The notes: a model not told the origin generated them from the letters alone. A stretch of DNA of 64,000 bases from Mucilaginibacter glaciei (GCF_014773245.1 NZ_JACWMX010000002.1:248001-312000), one strand, 5' to 3'; positions 17,604-26,363 are shown, counted from the first letter of the stretch. Made by a program: numbers and translations.

Positions 17604-17612
17604 AAGCTTAAC
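17594..17612. repeat. Hairpin over the RAYT stop codon
   Basis: 8-bp perfect stem GTTAAGCT/AGCTTAAC with loop GAA. The TGA stop of the transposase lies at its centre. Inverted counterpart of the hairpin at 17005-17033. Confidence 0.8.
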
Positions 17613-17623
17613 TTCATGTATCC

Positions 17624-17650
17624 CACGAGTTACGCTGCGCTAAACTCGCG
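17624..17650. repeat. Right REP-type inverted repeat of the RAYT unit
   Basis: 27 bp, an exact reverse complement of 16972-16998, located 20 bases after the transposase stop. Confidence 0.9.
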
Positions 17651-17690
17651 GGAGCGATGACTAATAAGCGTGAGCAAGAAAACTTAAGTA

Positions 17691-18917
17691 TTAATTATTA
17701 TTGATCAGGATATCCTTGGCCATGATCATAGGTACGCTGATGTACTTCTTTTCCATGTAGTTCATCACTTTTTCCAGGATCTCGCGCGATTCTTTATCCA
17801 TCCCCTGCACCTCTTCGGCAAATACGGTATTTACGGCGTTATTACGGATCTCTTTGATCTTCTCAGGCACCTGGCGCATCGCCAGCTCAATTTTACGTTG
17901 TTTCAGCATCACCAGAAACTCGGCAATATTTTGTTCGATAATCGCTTCGGCATGCACCAGTTCATGGTAACGTTCCTGCAGGTTTTTCTTAGCAACCTCG
18001 TTCAATGAATGTACCTCAATGAAGTTTACATCATGTTGCTCTAAAACCTCCGGTGCGGTATCATTAGGGATAGCCAGATCAACAATGGTTTTCTTGCCTT
18101 CCTCGCCTTGTAATAACGAAGTATATACTTCTGCTGTAATAATTGGGTCAATTGCAGACGTACAGGTGATAATAGCATCAAACCCTTTATTAAAGGTTTT
18201 CAGGTCGGCTAAATCAAAAGCCTCACCGCCTAAATCTGCCGCTAATTTTTGGGCATTGGCTAGCGTACGGTTAAATACCGAAAAATTAGAGAATTTATGT
18301 TTTTGCAGATACTTGGCAATATTTCTGTTGGTTTCACCTGCGCCTATGATCAGGATGCGTGCGTTAGTACAAAGCTTCAAATCGCGCAACTTGCGGTAAG
18401 CCAACGATACCACGGAAATAGGATTTTTTGAAATATTGGTATGCGTGTAAACCTCTTTAGCGGTTTTCACAATGCAGTTCATCACCACTCGCAACGAGTC
18501 GCCGGTCAGGCCTGCTTCTCTGCAACTATCGTAGGCTTTACGTAACTGGGCTAAAATTTCTTTTTCGCCAACAATTAAGCTTTCTAAAGAGCATGAGGTG
18601 CGTAACAAATGATTCATTGCCTCCTGCCCTTCATAAATAGAAGCTGCCTCTATAAAGGCACTGGCTGAATGCGTGCAAAGACCCATTTGAAGATCTTGCA
18701 GAAAAGCATGAGCAAACTCTTTGTCAACAATTTGCGGTGTCGACATTACGAACTCGACACGGTTACAGGTAGAAAGGTAAAAGATCTCTGAAATACCAAA
18801 ACGTGCTTTAGCATCACGAAGTTTTTCGGTCAGATTTTCCTGGCACATTACCAACTTCCCCAATTCCTTCAGCTCAATGTGTTTATGCGTAAAAGCTATT
18901 ACCTTTAGATACTTCAA
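17691..18917 (-). CDS. hemA: Glutamyl-tRNA reductase
   Basis: NADPH-dependent reductase of glutamyl-tRNA, the committed step of heme synthesis by the C5 route. The catalytic Cys is in FYLSTCNRVEF, the tRNA/NADPH region has SCSLESLIVGEKEILAQ and ARILIIGAGETNRNIA, and the C-terminus forms the long dimer helix. The chosen start is TTG at 18917, giving 408 aa and placing the catalytic Cys at residue 51, as in the family. An ATG 57 bases upstream (18974) is in frame, but it lies upstream of a TACTTTTG promoter box and would add a non-family peptide. First gene of the heme cluster. Confidence 0.95.
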   Translation of the reverse strand: MKYLKVIAFTHKHIELKELGKLVMCQENLTEKLRDAKARFGISEIFYLSTCNRVEFVMSTPQIVDKEFAHAFLQDLQMGLCTHSASAFIEAASIYEGQEAMNHLLRTSCSLESLIVGEKEILAQLRKAYDSCREAGLTGDSLRVVMNCIVKTAKEVYTHTNISKNPISVVSLAYRKLRDLKLCTNARILIIGAGETNRNIAKYLQKHKFSNFSVFNRTLANAQKLAADLGGEAFDLADLKTFNKGFDAIITCTSAIDPIITAEVYTSLLQGEEGKKTIVDLAIPNDTAPEVLEQHDVNFIEVHSLNEVAKKNLQERYHELVHAEAIIEQNIAEFLVMLKQRKIELAMRQVPEKIKEIRNNAVNTVFAEEVQGMDKESREILEKVMNYMEKKYISVPMIMAKDILINNN

Positions 18918-18940
18918 AGCAGTTTTTATTTTCGACCCAA

Positions 18941-18968
18941 CAAAAGTAACATACCAAGCAGGATGCAA
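18941..18968 (-). promoter_or_regulatory. Promoter for hemA (-7 box TACTTTTG)
   Basis: On the minus strand TACTTTTG lies at 18948-18941 and a TTG at 18968-18966, with a 17-base spacer that is shorter than ideal. Transcription would begin near 18935, giving a leader of about 18 bases to the TTG start. Confidence 0.5.
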
Positions 18969-19085
18969 TGTCAACGCTATGTCAAACAGAAGTATTTAGA
19001 ATGTTTATAAATTGAGCCGAAATGCTAAAAAAACCCATCACATTTCGCTATAAATTCGTTTTTTAAAATATCTGAAGCGTCAAAA

Positions 19086-19463
19086 ATGAAAATATTCAAA
19101 AAGATAAGTCTTATAATTTTAATTGCAGGCTACTTAATTGCCGGCGCCAATCATTTTTATAATCCAGTATCCTACTATCACATTATTCCAAAATATTTAC
19201 CGTTCCCAGTTATCCTGAATATTCTTGCAGGCGTTTTCGAGATCCTGTTTGCAATACTATTAATTAGCCCTAAAACACGTCACATCGGCTCCTATGGAAT
19301 AATACTGATGCTCATCGCTTTTATTCCTGTACATGTACAAATGGTGATTGATGCCCCCTTCCTTTTGGGCGGCAAATGGGTTGTTACGCCCGTGATTGCA
19401 TGGTTGCGGCTAATCGTTTTCCAGCCCTTGCTAATTGCCTGGGTATGGTGGCACCGTAAATAG
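19086..19463 (+). CDS. DoxX-like small membrane protein
   Basis: 125-aa inner-membrane protein with four hydrophobic segments (about 7-25, 42-60, 67-87, 100-122). The spacing and the motif GANHFYNPVSYYHIIPKYLP recall the DoxX/DoxD-like family; function unknown. It is divergent from hemA. No catalytic residues are visible. Confidence 0.75.
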   Translation: MKIFKKISLIILIAGYLIAGANHFYNPVSYYHIIPKYLPFPVILNILAGVFEILFAILLISPKTRHIGSYGIILMLIAFIPVHVQMVIDAPFLLGGKWVVTPVIAWLRLIVFQPLLIAWVWWHRK

Positions 19464-19570
19464 TTGTAAGTAATAAGTGGTGTGTTTAGGCTTCTATACG
19501 GATTACTCAAAATTTCATACTAACATCCCCTCAAAAACAAACAATTCCGCCCCCTTGCCGTTACAGCAAA

Positions 19571-21097
19571 ATGGATCTGCAAAGTATTGAAATGCGTAAC
19601 CTGGAGGTTCAGGACTACCAGGAGTTAAAAAAGTCAATGAAATCGGCCTATATGGATATGGACGAGGATTATTGGGATGCCGCATCTATAAAAAAACTCA
19701 TCAAACTCTTTCCGGAAGGGCAAATATGCGTTACCGTTAACAACGAAGTGGTGGGCTGCGCGCTTTCTATTATCGTTGATTATGTTAAATACGGCGATAC
19801 CCATACTTACAAACAAATTACCGGCGACAGCAGCTTTAAAACCCATAATGATAAGGGTGATGTGCTGTATGGTATAGATATCTTCGTCCACCCAAAATAC
19901 AGGGGGTTGCGCCTTGCCCGCCGTTTATATGATGCCCGCAAAGCCCTGTGCGAAAAACTGAACCTGAAAAGTATCATTGCAGGCGGACGCATCCCCAATT
20001 ACCAAAAATTCCAGAATGATCTTACCCCTAAGCAATACATAGACAAGGTAAAATATAAAGAGATCTATGACCCTACGCTATCGTTCCAGCTATCGAATGA
20101 TTTTCACGTTCGTAAGATCCTTAAAAATTACCTGCCCGAGGATAGTCGTTCAAAGGGTTTCGCCACTTTAATAGAGTGGAATAACGTTTATTATGAAGAA
20201 ATCAGCTCGGTCATTAATAATAAAATGCAAGTGCGTATCGGGCTGGTTCAATGGCAAATGCGGCCATACAGTAACATTAGCGAGCTAATGAAACACGCCG
20301 AATATTTTGTTGATGCGGTGAGCGACTACCAGTCTGACTTTTTACTGTTCCCCGAGTTGTTCAACACCCCGTTAATGGCCGATTATAACCACATGGATGC
20401 AGCGAAGGCTATGCGCGAACTTGCACAGTATACGCAACCCATAGTAGAGGCTTTTTCTAAACTTGCGGTATCCTACAACGTTAATATTATTGCAGGCAGT
20501 ATGCCAAAGATCGAAGATGATTCGATGTATAACGTGTCCTATCTTTTCAGGCGTAATGGTAGTATGGAAATGACCACAAAAATACACCCTACCCCTGCCG
20601 AGATCAGTTCATGGGGGATGCGGGGTGGCGATGAGGTGATCGCTTTTGATACCGACTCCGGCAAAATTGGAATTTTAATTTGTTACGACGTTGAGTTCCC
20701 TGAATTGTCGCGCATCCTGGCTAGCCAGGATATGCAGATTTTGTTTGTGCCCTTCCTTACCGATACCCAAAACGGTTACAACCGGGTGAAGTTTTGCGCC
20801 CAGGCACGCGCGGTGGAGAATGAATGTTATGTAGCCATTGCGGGCTGCGTGGGTAATCTGCCTAACGTAAATAACATGGGGATTTCCTATGCGCAATCAG
20901 CTGTGTTTACCCCGTCAGATTTTGGTTTCCCTACAAACGGCATTCAAAGTGAGGCTACGCCAAACAGCGAGATGATCGTTATTGCCGACGTAGATCTTTC
21001 TGCACTCGATGCCTTACATGAGTATGGCAGTGTACAGAATTTGAAAGACAGGCGTACCGATTTGTATGGAATAACTTTTAACGGCAAGAAAGTATAA
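19571..21097 (+). CDS. Fused GNAT acetyltransferase and carbon-nitrogen hydrolase
   Basis: 508-aa cytoplasmic bifunctional protein. Residues 1-~200 are a GNAT acyltransferase (VGCALSIIVDYV; acetyl-CoA loop HPKYRGLRLARRLYDARK). Residues ~220-508 are a nitrilase-superfamily amidase with the Glu-Lys-Cys triad: Glu in LLFPELF, Lys in TTKIHPTP, Cys in ILICYDVEFPEL. Transfer and hydrolysis of acyl groups on one nitrogen compound is a plausible theme, but the substrate is unknown. Its stop codon lies inside a long hairpin that runs to the next gene's start. Confidence 0.92.
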   Translation: MDLQSIEMRNLEVQDYQELKKSMKSAYMDMDEDYWDAASIKKLIKLFPEGQICVTVNNEVVGCALSIIVDYVKYGDTHTYKQITGDSSFKTHNDKGDVLYGIDIFVHPKYRGLRLARRLYDARKALCEKLNLKSIIAGGRIPNYQKFQNDLTPKQYIDKVKYKEIYDPTLSFQLSNDFHVRKILKNYLPEDSRSKGFATLIEWNNVYYEEISSVINNKMQVRIGLVQWQMRPYSNISELMKHAEYFVDAVSDYQSDFLLFPELFNTPLMADYNHMDAAKAMRELAQYTQPIVEAFSKLAVSYNVNIIAGSMPKIEDDSMYNVSYLFRRNGSMEMTTKIHPTPAEISSWGMRGGDEVIAFDTDSGKIGILICYDVEFPELSRILASQDMQILFVPFLTDTQNGYNRVKFCAQARAVENECYVAIAGCVGNLPNVNNMGISYAQSAVFTPSDFGFPTNGIQSEATPNSEMIVIADVDLSALDALHEYGSVQNLKDRRTDLYGITFNGKKV

Positions 21098-21133
21098 TAT
21101 CAATTCATACATTTAGTGTATAATTGATATTAT
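21094..21133. promoter_or_regulatory. Long AT-rich hairpin bridging two genes
   Basis: Arms ATAATATCAATT (21094-21105) and AATTGATATTAT (21122-21133) are exact complements, and the inner pair ATACA/TGTAT extends the stem after one bulged base. It covers the stop codon of the GNAT fusion gene and the first bases of the RDD start codon. There is no T-run, so a translational or operator role fits better than termination. Confidence 0.7.
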
Positions 21134-21584
21134 GAAATTTTACACCGTTGAACCTAAACCTTACATTAAACAGAAAATAATTGCTACCCTAATTGATTAC
21201 ACGATATATTTTATAGTTTTTTGTATTTACACATCTGTATTTGATGAGAACCCTGAAACAGGAAAATCGACAGTTACTGGTTTAGCTGCTTTACCATTAA
21301 TAATATTTTGGATTTTATACTTCCCTTTTTTGGAATTTGTAAATCAGGCTACTCCGGGACATGATATCTGTAAGTTGAAAGTTTACACCTTAAGTGGTGG
21401 CAAACCATCTTTTTCAATGTGCTTTAAGCGTAGATTAGTTGATTTCTTAGATATTTTCATGTACGGCATTCCCGCTTTTATATGCATCTCAAACACCCCT
21501 AAACATCAACGATTAGGTGACTTGTGGGCAAAGACGGTTATTGTTAAAAACAGCGATATTTTAGAAAAAGAGGTTATCTTTTAA
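21132..21584 (+). CDS. RDD-family membrane protein
   Basis: 150-aa membrane protein of the RDD family; function unknown, sometimes transport-related. The RDD-like start KQKIIATLIDYTIYF and the later GHDICKLKVYTLSGGKPSF and QRLGDLWAKTVIV segments are typical. Three hydrophobic segments. It is AT-richer than the neighbouring genes. The gene lies 34 bases after the GNAT fusion and six before the alpha/beta hydrolase, so an operon is likely. Confidence 0.83.
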   Translation: MKFYTVEPKPYIKQKIIATLIDYTIYFIVFCIYTSVFDENPETGKSTVTGLAALPLIIFWILYFPFLEFVNQATPGHDICKLKVYTLSGGKPSFSMCFKRRLVDFLDIFMYGIPAFICISNTPKHQRLGDLWAKTVIVKNSDILEKEVIF

Positions 21585-21589
21585 TTCCC

Positions 21590-22420
21590 ATGATCCGCAA
21601 AAACAACTATACTATCCCGGGTGCCAAAGGCCGTGCTATGCTGGCCGATATTACCTTCGATCATGCTAATCCAAAGGCACCGCTGGTGATATTTGCACAC
21701 GGCATCCGCGGGTTTAAGGACTGGGGGGCGCACAATTTAGTGGCCGAATACTTTGCACAGAACGGGTTCCGGTTTTTAAAGTTCAACTTCTCGCACAACG
21801 GCACCACCACCGATCACCCTACGGAGTTTGCAGATCTGATCGCCTTTGGCGATAACACCTTTAGTATGGAACTGGAGGATTTGAACGCGGTAATCAACTT
21901 CGCCTGCGGTGGCTCCTACATTCCGGCCGTAAGGGAGGTTTATTTAATAGGCCATAGTATGGGCGGCGGTATCAGCATTATTAAAACAGCAGAGGATAAA
22001 CGCGTTGCCAAACTGGTTACCGAGGCGGCCATCTCCAGCTTTTATAACCTGTGGCCCAAACAAGCTGAAGCGCAATGGAAACTACAGGGCGTAATGTACC
22101 TGCCTAACTCCCGTACCGGGCAAAACATGCCTTACAAGGTAAGTTTGCTTAACGATTTGGAGAATAATGCCGAGCGGTTGGATATACCAGGCAAAGCGGC
22201 GCAAATAACACAACCCTGGCTAATTGTTCATGGCGACGAGGATAAAAGCGTGCCGTTAAGCCATGCCAAAGAATTACATAAGGCACAACCCAATGCCGGG
22301 CTTGTTGTAATTAACGGTGCCGACCATGTATTTAACGCTACCCACCCTTACTTAGAAACCACATTGCCAGCTCAGCTAAAAGAGTTTTGTGACGCTTCAA
22401 TTGCATTTCTGCAAAAATAA
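21590..22420 (+). CDS. Alpha/beta hydrolase (dienelactone hydrolase-like)
   Basis: 276-aa cytoplasmic hydrolase. The nucleophile elbow is GHSMGGG with Ser123, the oxyanion segment is IFAHGIRGFKDWG, and the late Asp and His are in IVHGDEDKSVPL and NGADHVF. No signal peptide. The substrate could be an ester or a peptide-like bond. Starts six bases after the RDD gene. A strong hairpin follows the stop. Confidence 0.85.
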   Translation: MIRKNNYTIPGAKGRAMLADITFDHANPKAPLVIFAHGIRGFKDWGAHNLVAEYFAQNGFRFLKFNFSHNGTTTDHPTEFADLIAFGDNTFSMELEDLNAVINFACGGSYIPAVREVYLIGHSMGGGISIIKTAEDKRVAKLVTEAAISSFYNLWPKQAEAQWKLQGVMYLPNSRTGQNMPYKVSLLNDLENNAERLDIPGKAAQITQPWLIVHGDEDKSVPLSHAKELHKAQPNAGLVVINGADHVFNATHPYLETTLPAQLKEFCDASIAFLQK

Positions 22421-22436
22421 CAGTGTTTTTAATCAA

Positions 22437-22463
22437 CTAATAACGATCCTGAATCGTTATTAG
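22437..22463. terminator. Hairpin between hydrolase and MBL-fold genes
   Basis: 11-bp perfect stem CTAATAACGAT/ATCGTTATTAG with loop CCTGA, with additional outer complementarity GTGTTT/AAACAC. No clear U-run after it, so a terminator or an operator are both possible. Confidence 0.5.
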
Positions 22464-22489
22464 ATAAACACACATACTCTATACTTACT

Positions 22490-23485
22490 ATGAATTTAGC
22501 GGGTTCCACCAAAAAAGGTAAAAAATTCCAAAACCCTATCCCGACCGACGAGGCAGGCTTTGATAAAATGATCCCCATTATGAAGGATTATTGGAATAAT
22601 AAAGCCGAAAGCACCCCAAAAAAGCAACTGGGTCCCTTTAAAACCGATATATCTGTTTATCAAACCCCACCATATAGCGGTTTACGCATCACCTGGGTAG
22701 GCCATTCGAGTTTATTGATAGAGGTAGATGGTATCAGGATATTGACAGACCCTGTTTGGAGCGATCGCGTTTCATTTACACAGTTAATGGGGCCTAAACG
22801 GTTCTTTGCACCGCCACTGGCATTATCAGACTTGCCGCCGCTGGATGTGGTCATTGTATCGCATGACCATTATGACCACCTGGATAGCGGAACAATACAG
22901 TTTTTTAAAGATAAACAGATACATTTTATTACCCCCTTAGGTGTTTGTGATATTTTAAAAGACCTTGGCATTCAAGAAAATTATATCCATGAGGTTGACT
23001 GGGGGGATAGCATTATGATTGGCGACTGTAATATTACGGCCACTCCATCGCGGCATTTTTCGGGCAGGGGGATCGCCGGGCGCAACCAAACCTTGTGGGC
23101 CTCATTTGTAATTAAAGGGCCAAAGCATAATATATTCTTTGGTGCCGATTCGGGTTGGTTTCCGGGTTTTGCAGATATTGGCGAACAGTTCGGGCCGTTT
23201 GACCTGACCATGCTGGAGATAGGCGCTTACGGCCACAACTGGGCCGATATACATATGGGCCCAGATAACGCCAGCAACGCGCATATCGCCCTGAAAGGCG
23301 ATATCATGATGCCGATACACTGGGGTACATTTAACCTGGCCCTGCACGCCTGGTACGAGCCTGTAGAAAGATTGGTTGAGTTTGCGAAACAAAAGAATAT
23401 TAAGTTATTTTTACCTGAGCCCGGCAAACCTACCGATGTCAAAACCACTTACAACTCGGAGTGGTGGAAACGTTTTATGAGTTGA
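22490..23485 (+). CDS. MBL-fold hydrolase (UlaG/NAPE-PLD-like)
   Basis: 331-aa metallo-beta-lactamase-fold hydrolase. The zinc motif HDHYDHLD follows WVGHSSLLIEVDG and ILTDPVWSDR, and further ligands are in SRHFSGRG, FGADSGW and MPIHWGTF. This layout matches the NAPE-phospholipase D and UlaG-like group, so a phosphodiester or lactone substrate is likely. There is no signal peptide. Its companion downstream gene is a secreted esterase-like hydrolase 22 bases away. Confidence 0.88.
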   Translation: MNLAGSTKKGKKFQNPIPTDEAGFDKMIPIMKDYWNNKAESTPKKQLGPFKTDISVYQTPPYSGLRITWVGHSSLLIEVDGIRILTDPVWSDRVSFTQLMGPKRFFAPPLALSDLPPLDVVIVSHDHYDHLDSGTIQFFKDKQIHFITPLGVCDILKDLGIQENYIHEVDWGDSIMIGDCNITATPSRHFSGRGIAGRNQTLWASFVIKGPKHNIFFGADSGWFPGFADIGEQFGPFDLTMLEIGAYGHNWADIHMGPDNASNAHIALKGDIMMPIHWGTFNLALHAWYEPVERLVEFAKQKNIKLFLPEPGKPTDVKTTYNSEWWKRFMS

Positions 23486-23507
23486 GGGTAAAACTAATCT
23501 CGTACCC

Positions 23508-24383
23508 ATGAAGACCGTCAAATTTTTCAGCATAGCTTTGACATCACTGCTGGTTCACTCGTTCGCTGCAAATGCACAAACAGTTATCCCCCTATGGGCA
23601 AAAGGCGCACCTGGTTTTGAAAGCCGCCGTAACGAGCCAGAGCAGGCTAAAGATTATTGGGTAAAAAACATCCACAATCCGTCGTTAACAGTATACCCGG
23701 CCCCGGCCGACAAAGCTACCGGTGCGGCCATAGTGGTTTGCCCGGGCGGCGGGCACCGCCTGCTGGTTTATAATGCGGAGGGTGTGATACCTGCAAAATT
23801 CTTAAATAGCTTGGGCATTACGGTTTTCGTTTTGAAATATCGCCTGGGCCGCGATACGCTATCGCCCTATAAAATTGATGTGCATGCCAAGGCCGATGGT
23901 TACCGCGCCATGCGTTTAGTACACAGCCGTGCGGCCGAGTTTGGGATAGATACCAACCGCATCGGGCTGATGGGCTTTTCGGCGGGCGGCGAGGTGGTGG
24001 ATATGATCGCTTTTAAAGATACCAAAGGCAACCCCAGCGCGGCCGACCCGATAGACCGGGCCAGCGCCAAACCCAACTTTATTATCCAGGTTTATCCCGG
24101 GCCGGGGTATATGCCCGAGGTGATCCCTGCCGATGCGCCGCCTGCATTTTTAGTAGCCGCCAATGATGATGTTTGCTGCTCACCTCCGCTCATCCAGCTG
24201 TTGCAAAAATATCGCGACGCAAAAGTACCTGTCGAGATGCACCTGTACGCCAGAGGCGATCATGCCTTTAACATGGGTACAAACCGCAAATTAGTGTCTA
24301 TCAACAACTGGCCGCAGCGCCTTGCCGACTGGCTGCAGGATAGCCATATTTTAAAGCCCGAATTAAGAAAGGTGCTGCATTAA
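23508..24383 (+). CDS. Exported alpha/beta hydrolase (esterase-like)
   Basis: 291-aa secreted hydrolase; the signal peptide ends near ANAQ-TVIPLW. The Ser nucleophile is Ser158 in GLMGFSAGGEV, the glycine-rich oxyanion motif is VVCPGGGHRLL, and the late Asp and His are AANDDVCC and GDHAFN. This is the pattern of acetyl-xylan esterase and BD-FAE-like deacylases secreted by Bacteroidota for glycan deacylation. It ends before a bidirectional terminator shared with efp. Confidence 0.87.
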   Translation: MKTVKFFSIALTSLLVHSFAANAQTVIPLWAKGAPGFESRRNEPEQAKDYWVKNIHNPSLTVYPAPADKATGAAIVVCPGGGHRLLVYNAEGVIPAKFLNSLGITVFVLKYRLGRDTLSPYKIDVHAKADGYRAMRLVHSRAAEFGIDTNRIGLMGFSAGGEVVDMIAFKDTKGNPSAADPIDRASAKPNFIIQVYPGPGYMPEVIPADAPPAFLVAANDDVCCSPPLIQLLQKYRDAKVPVEMHLYARGDHAFNMGTNRKLVSINNWPQRLADWLQDSHILKPELRKVLH

Positions 24384-24407
24384 CAGCCTGCTTAGGCTTT
24401 ATAATGC

Positions 24408-24440
24408 AACAGGCCCCGTTCCAAAGAACAGGGCCTGTTT
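24408..24440. terminator. Bidirectional intrinsic terminator
   Basis: 14-bp stem with one mismatch, AACAGGCCCCGTTC/GAACAGGGCCTGTT, around CAAA and flanked by short T-runs. It separates the convergent esterase and efp genes. Confidence 0.85.
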
Positions 24441-24460
24441 ATATTGTACTGTTTGTGGCC

Positions 24461-25021
24461 TTATTTAACGCGTTCTACGTAATCGCCGGTGCGGGTATCA
24501 ACTTTAATTCTATCACCCTGGTTCACAAATAGGGGTACCCTGATCTCCACACCGTTCTCTGTAGTGGCCATTTTTAAGGCGCCTGATGATGTATCGCCTT
24601 TAACAGCAGGCTCGGTGTAAGTGATCTCTAATTCTACATGGTTGGGTGCAGTTGCCATGATGGGTTCTTCGCTTTCGAAAGACACAATCACATTCATACC
24701 TTCTTTAAGGAATTTAACGGCCGGTCCAAACAATGCCTTCGGGATGTTATGCTGATCATAAGTGGTATTATCCATGATCACCATATAGTCGCCCTCTTCA
24801 TACAGGTATTGAAAATCGTTGGTTTCTACCCTGCAAATTTCCACCTGCTCGTCGGTAGCTAAACGAGCTTCTACAATTTTGCCGGTTTTAATGTTCCTGA
24901 ATTTGTCTAAATAAAAAGCGCCGCCCTTACCCGGGGTGCGGTGCAGCACTTCTGTAACGGTTACCAATTCACCGTTATAACGTAAAATATTTCCTACTTT
25001 AATTTCAGATGCCTTTGCCAT
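24461..25021 (-). CDS. efp: Elongation factor P
   Basis: 186-aa translation factor that relieves stalling at polyproline stretches, acting at the ribosomal E site. The N-terminal domain carries the loop HRTPGKGGAFY with Lys32, the position modified in other EF-Ps; two OB-fold domains follow and the protein ends TRTGDYVERVK. Length is normal. Divergent from trxA. No EF-P modifying enzyme is visible in the window. Confidence 0.96.
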   Translation of the reverse strand: MAKASEIKVGNILRYNGELVTVTEVLHRTPGKGGAFYLDKFRNIKTGKIVEARLATDEQVEICRVETNDFQYLYEEGDYMVIMDNTTYDQHNIPKALFGPAVKFLKEGMNVIVSFESEEPIMATAPNHVELEITYTEPAVKGDTSSGALKMATTENGVEIRVPLFVNQGDRIKVDTRTGDYVERVK

Positions 25022-25227
25022 ATAAATACAATTGTAAAATTTTGCCTGCGAAGATAAGTTAAGTTATGGTAAAGGTTAGCATGTAAACGAGTTACATTTT
25101 ATAAAGATTGATACCCGCCCTATAATTAGGGGAAATCACTTCATAGATTCGTAAAAATCGCGCTTCCTGTATACTTTGCTAAAACGTATTTACTATCCGT
25201 TGGTTAATACTAAAAGGAGAAAAAATA

Positions 25228-25527
25228 ATGGCAAACTTTCAGGACATCATCGCATCAGACAAACCTGTATTAGTTGATTTTAGTGCCGAGTGGTGCGGCC
25301 CGTGTAAAATGATGCCGCCTATTTTAAAGCAGGTTAAAGATGCCCTTGGCGATCAGGTGACGGTCATTAAAATAGATATCGATAAAAACCCCGCTGCGGC
25401 CAGTGCCTATCACGTGCAAAGCGTACCCACGCTAATCGTTTTCCAGAACGGGCAAAGTAAATGGCGGCAAAGCGGCGTTGTACAGGCCCGCCAGCTACAG
25501 CAAATCATCCAACAGTATATTAAGTAG
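25228..25527 (+). CDS. trxA: Thioredoxin
   Basis: 99-aa cytoplasmic thioredoxin reducing protein disulfides. The active site is WCGPCK (Cys23 and Cys26), the cis-proline is in SVPTLIVF, and there is no signal peptide. Length is slightly short but complete. It has one of the few clear Shine-Dalgarno sequences of the window, AAGGAG about nine bases before the ATG. Four tandem GGTTAGA units begin on its stop codon. Confidence 0.95.
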   Translation: MANFQDIIASDKPVLVDFSAEWCGPCKMMPPILKQVKDALGDQVTVIKIDIDKNPAAASAYHVQSVPTLIVFQNGQSKWRQSGVVQARQLQQIIQQYIK

Positions 25528-25556
25528 GTTAGAGGTTAGAGGTTAGAGGTTAGAGG
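25527..25556 (+). repeat. Heptamer tandem repeat
   Basis: Four exact copies of GGTTAGA plus two bases, starting on the last base of the trxA stop. No complementary arm was found nearby. Confidence 0.95.
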
Positions 25557-25694
25557 AAATCGATTCAGTTACCTATCGTTTTAATTTGTGGAGAGAGTAC
25601 TCATTTTATAAATAACTGTGATACCATTACGTATGAGATTGGCGGGCGGAGAAACTTATCTTACAATGTTAAACCTCATTTGCCAGTTACACTA

Positions 25695-26363
25695 CTATTG
25701 TCTTTCAGGAATGGGAGCCTCTTCGCTATCAGCTTTTTTTCGCAGATAAAACCATGATAACAGGGCTAAACAAAGCACACCAAGTAGAAAACCGCCCAGT
25801 ACATCGGTAAACCAATGGGCACCCAGGTAGATGCGCGATATAGGGATAGTAAATATCATAAACAGGCTTATCCCGCCTACTATCAAACGGATAGCTTTGT
25901 TGATGTGTTCCAGCTGAACCATTAGCAAAACCAAAAAGCCAAAGTATACCACATAGAACAACACATGCCCGCTGGGGAAACTTTGCTGCGTGGTTTTGTA
26001 AACAATACGCACCAGGGTGTCTGACGGGCGCGGCCGGTTCACCAATGCTTTTACTACCGTACTTACCAAGCCTGCAAGCATGGTCAACAGCGCATAAACC
26101 GACGCCTTTTTAAATTTAAAAACAAAGAGAATTAAACTTGTCAGCACGATCATTATAAGCGACTCGGGAAAATAGCCCGGGGCACTTATCAGGTACATAA
26201 CCCTATCAAAAAATGGGTTTTGATGTTCTTGGATCTCTTTTGAAAACTTAACATCTAAAGCAGATTGCGGGAAAAAATGTACCAGCATGGTCAATACCAC
26301 AAACCCTACTGTGATTACCGATAGTAAAAGTATGATTATTTGCTGCCTGCGCTTCGTCATCAA
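25695..26363 (-). CDS. PAP2-superfamily membrane phosphatase
   Basis: 222-aa inner-membrane acid phosphatase of the PAP2 type, acting on lipid phosphates such as undecaprenyl diphosphate or phosphatidic acid. The three motifs are visible: KALVNRPRP, FPSGH, and SRIYLGAHWFTDVLGG. Five or six helices. Its start directly abuts the stop of the upstream PoxB-like gene, so both are co-transcribed. Confidence 0.9.
   Translation of the reverse strand: MMTKRRQQIIILLLSVITVGFVVLTMLVHFFPQSALDVKFSKEIQEHQNPFFDRVMYLISAPGYFPESLIMIVLTSLILFVFKFKKASVYALLTMLAGLVSTVVKALVNRPRPSDTLVRIVYKTTQQSFPSGHVLFYVVYFGFLVLLMVQLEHINKAIRLIVGGISLFMIFTIPISRIYLGAHWFTDVLGGFLLGVLCLALLSWFYLRKKADSEEAPIPERQ

Noticed and set aside
18918-18974. 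ATG start of hemA at 18974
   Set aside because: It would add a 19-residue peptide without family support and lies upstream of a promoter-like box.
25527-25556. Start of a CRISPR array
   Set aside because: The repeat is a 7-base tandem without spacers.
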